Part shown: positions 63,710 through 64,000 of the stretch, piece after piece | How the letters are laid out: every line of letters starts with the position of its first letter | Position numbering within the stretch: position 1 is the first letter of the stretch | From: Halomonas borealis | Lineage (GTDB): Bacteria > Pseudomonadota > Gammaproteobacteria > Pseudomonadales > Halomonadaceae | Reading direction: 5' to 3' | NCBI RefSeq assembly: GCF_004798905.1 | Contig: NZ_SDMO01000002.1 | Span: forward strand, 124,001 to 188,000 | Length of the DNA: 64,000 nt | Program-made: the position numbers and the translations under genes | The notes under the pieces: model-generated | What the model was told of the DNA's origin: nothing | Seen by the model: the letters and a program-made list of their open reading frames with translations, nothing else | Databases searched by the model: none

Positions 63710-64000
63710 CGGAAGGCTCCCTTTCCTGACGAGACGCGGCGATGTCCAACACCGCCTCGAGGTTGCGGATGACGTCGTCGGCCTGGATCAGCGACATGGC
63801 GTCGGGGTGACGGACCCGCTGCCCCCAGGGCAGCGTCTTGGCGTCCTTGTGCAGGAACTGGCTCACCGCGGCCGGATAGCGATTCACCACCTGCTCGCGC
63901 CAGCAGTAAGGGGCGGCGCGCTCGGGGTTGGTGGTGGCGTAGAGGCCGACCACCGGGGTGTTCAGGGCGTTGGCCATGTGTACCGGGCCGGAGTCCGGCG
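63699..64000 (-). CDS. ADP-heptose:LPS heptosyltransferase-like protein (glycosyltransferase family 9), 5' part outside the window
   Basis: The last ~100 codons of a gene entering from the right edge. The visible part begins [31 protein letters not shown], which is the conserved C-terminal nucleotide-sugar region of heptosyltransferases (compare the DTGLSHLAAAL motif). The frame reads through the edge, so the internal ATG at 63977 is not the start. Sitting directly upstream of hldE and waaA, it should transfer a heptose in inner-core LPS assembly. WaaC, WaaF or WaaQ type cannot be decided. Confidence 0.88.
   Translation of the reverse strand, partial: PDSGPVHMANALNTPVVGLYATTNPERAAPYCWREQVVNRYPAAVSQFLHKDAKTLPWGQRVRHPDAMSLIQADDVIRNLEAVLDIAASRQEREPSDEA

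Overview
The window is GC-rich, densely coded DNA from a gammaproteobacterial chromosome. Gene content and order (xseB-ispA-dxs, pepP-ubiH-ubiI, zapA-6S RNA-fau, secB, hldE-waaA) fit an oceanospirillalean, and a halophile of the Halomonas type is the best guess. This rests on protein-level recognition, not on a 16S gene or a database search. No rRNA, tRNA, CRISPR array, insertion sequence or prophage is visible. Both ends cut through genes: a D,D-carboxypeptidase on the left and a heptosyltransferase on the right.

Layout. 1-3.3 kb: carboxypeptidase, a TauE/SafE exporter and the 2-oxoadipate enzyme HglS. 3.5-9 kb: flavohemoglobin hmp behind an NsrR-type operator, then an aapJQMP-like amino-acid ABC transporter operon with a perfect hairpin after aapJ. 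9.2-13 kb is the most accessory-looking part: a secreted glycine-rich protein built from DNA-level tandem repeats, nsrR, a Met/Asp-rich periplasmic protein, a molybdopterin oxidoreductase with an apparently frameshifted Tat signal, and an orphan secreted protein. 13-16.8 kb: ahpF, ahpC and a host-attachment family protein. 17-26.5 kb: speE, a VanZ-like gene, hemE, ribA, a small secreted protein, an NhaC-type antiporter, and the djlA-dxs-ispA-xseB operon. 26.8-33.3 kb: serA, trhO and a purine block (8-oxoguanine deaminase, NCS2 permease, IclR regulator with a likely self-operator). 33.3-37.9 kb: homogentisate catabolism (hmgA-fahA-maiA) with a divergent MarR regulator and two matching operators, then a LysR regulator. 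38-44.6 kb: SulP transporter, pyrB, a membrane protein, ruvX, yqgE, tonB and gshB. 44.9-52 kb: a CvfB-like protein, rsmE, secB, a rhodanese, gpmI, envC and ctpA. 52-64 kb: ubiI-ubiH-pepP and a UPF0149 gene; zapA, 6S RNA and fau; a 32-residue membrane protein with its own promoter and terminator; then ilvA, rpiA, waaA, hldE and a heptosyltransferase.

How the parts work together. NsrR (10.4 kb) should control hmp (3.5 kb), a nitric oxide defence circuit split across 7 kb. HmgA, FahA and MaiA convert homogentisate to fumarate and acetoacetate, probably under the divergent MarR protein. The IclR protein probably governs purine uptake and deamination. GpmI-EnvC-CtpA is a conserved glycolysis/cell-envelope neighbourhood. 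HldE, WaaA and the heptosyltransferase build the LPS inner core.

No large undescribed system is evident. The most unusual items are: several structured or repeated intergenic elements (16.8, 44.8, 52.1 and 60.8 kb, with a partial copy of the first at 10.9 kb); the repeat-built glycine-rich protein; the frameshifted Moco enzyme; and the 32-residue protein gene.
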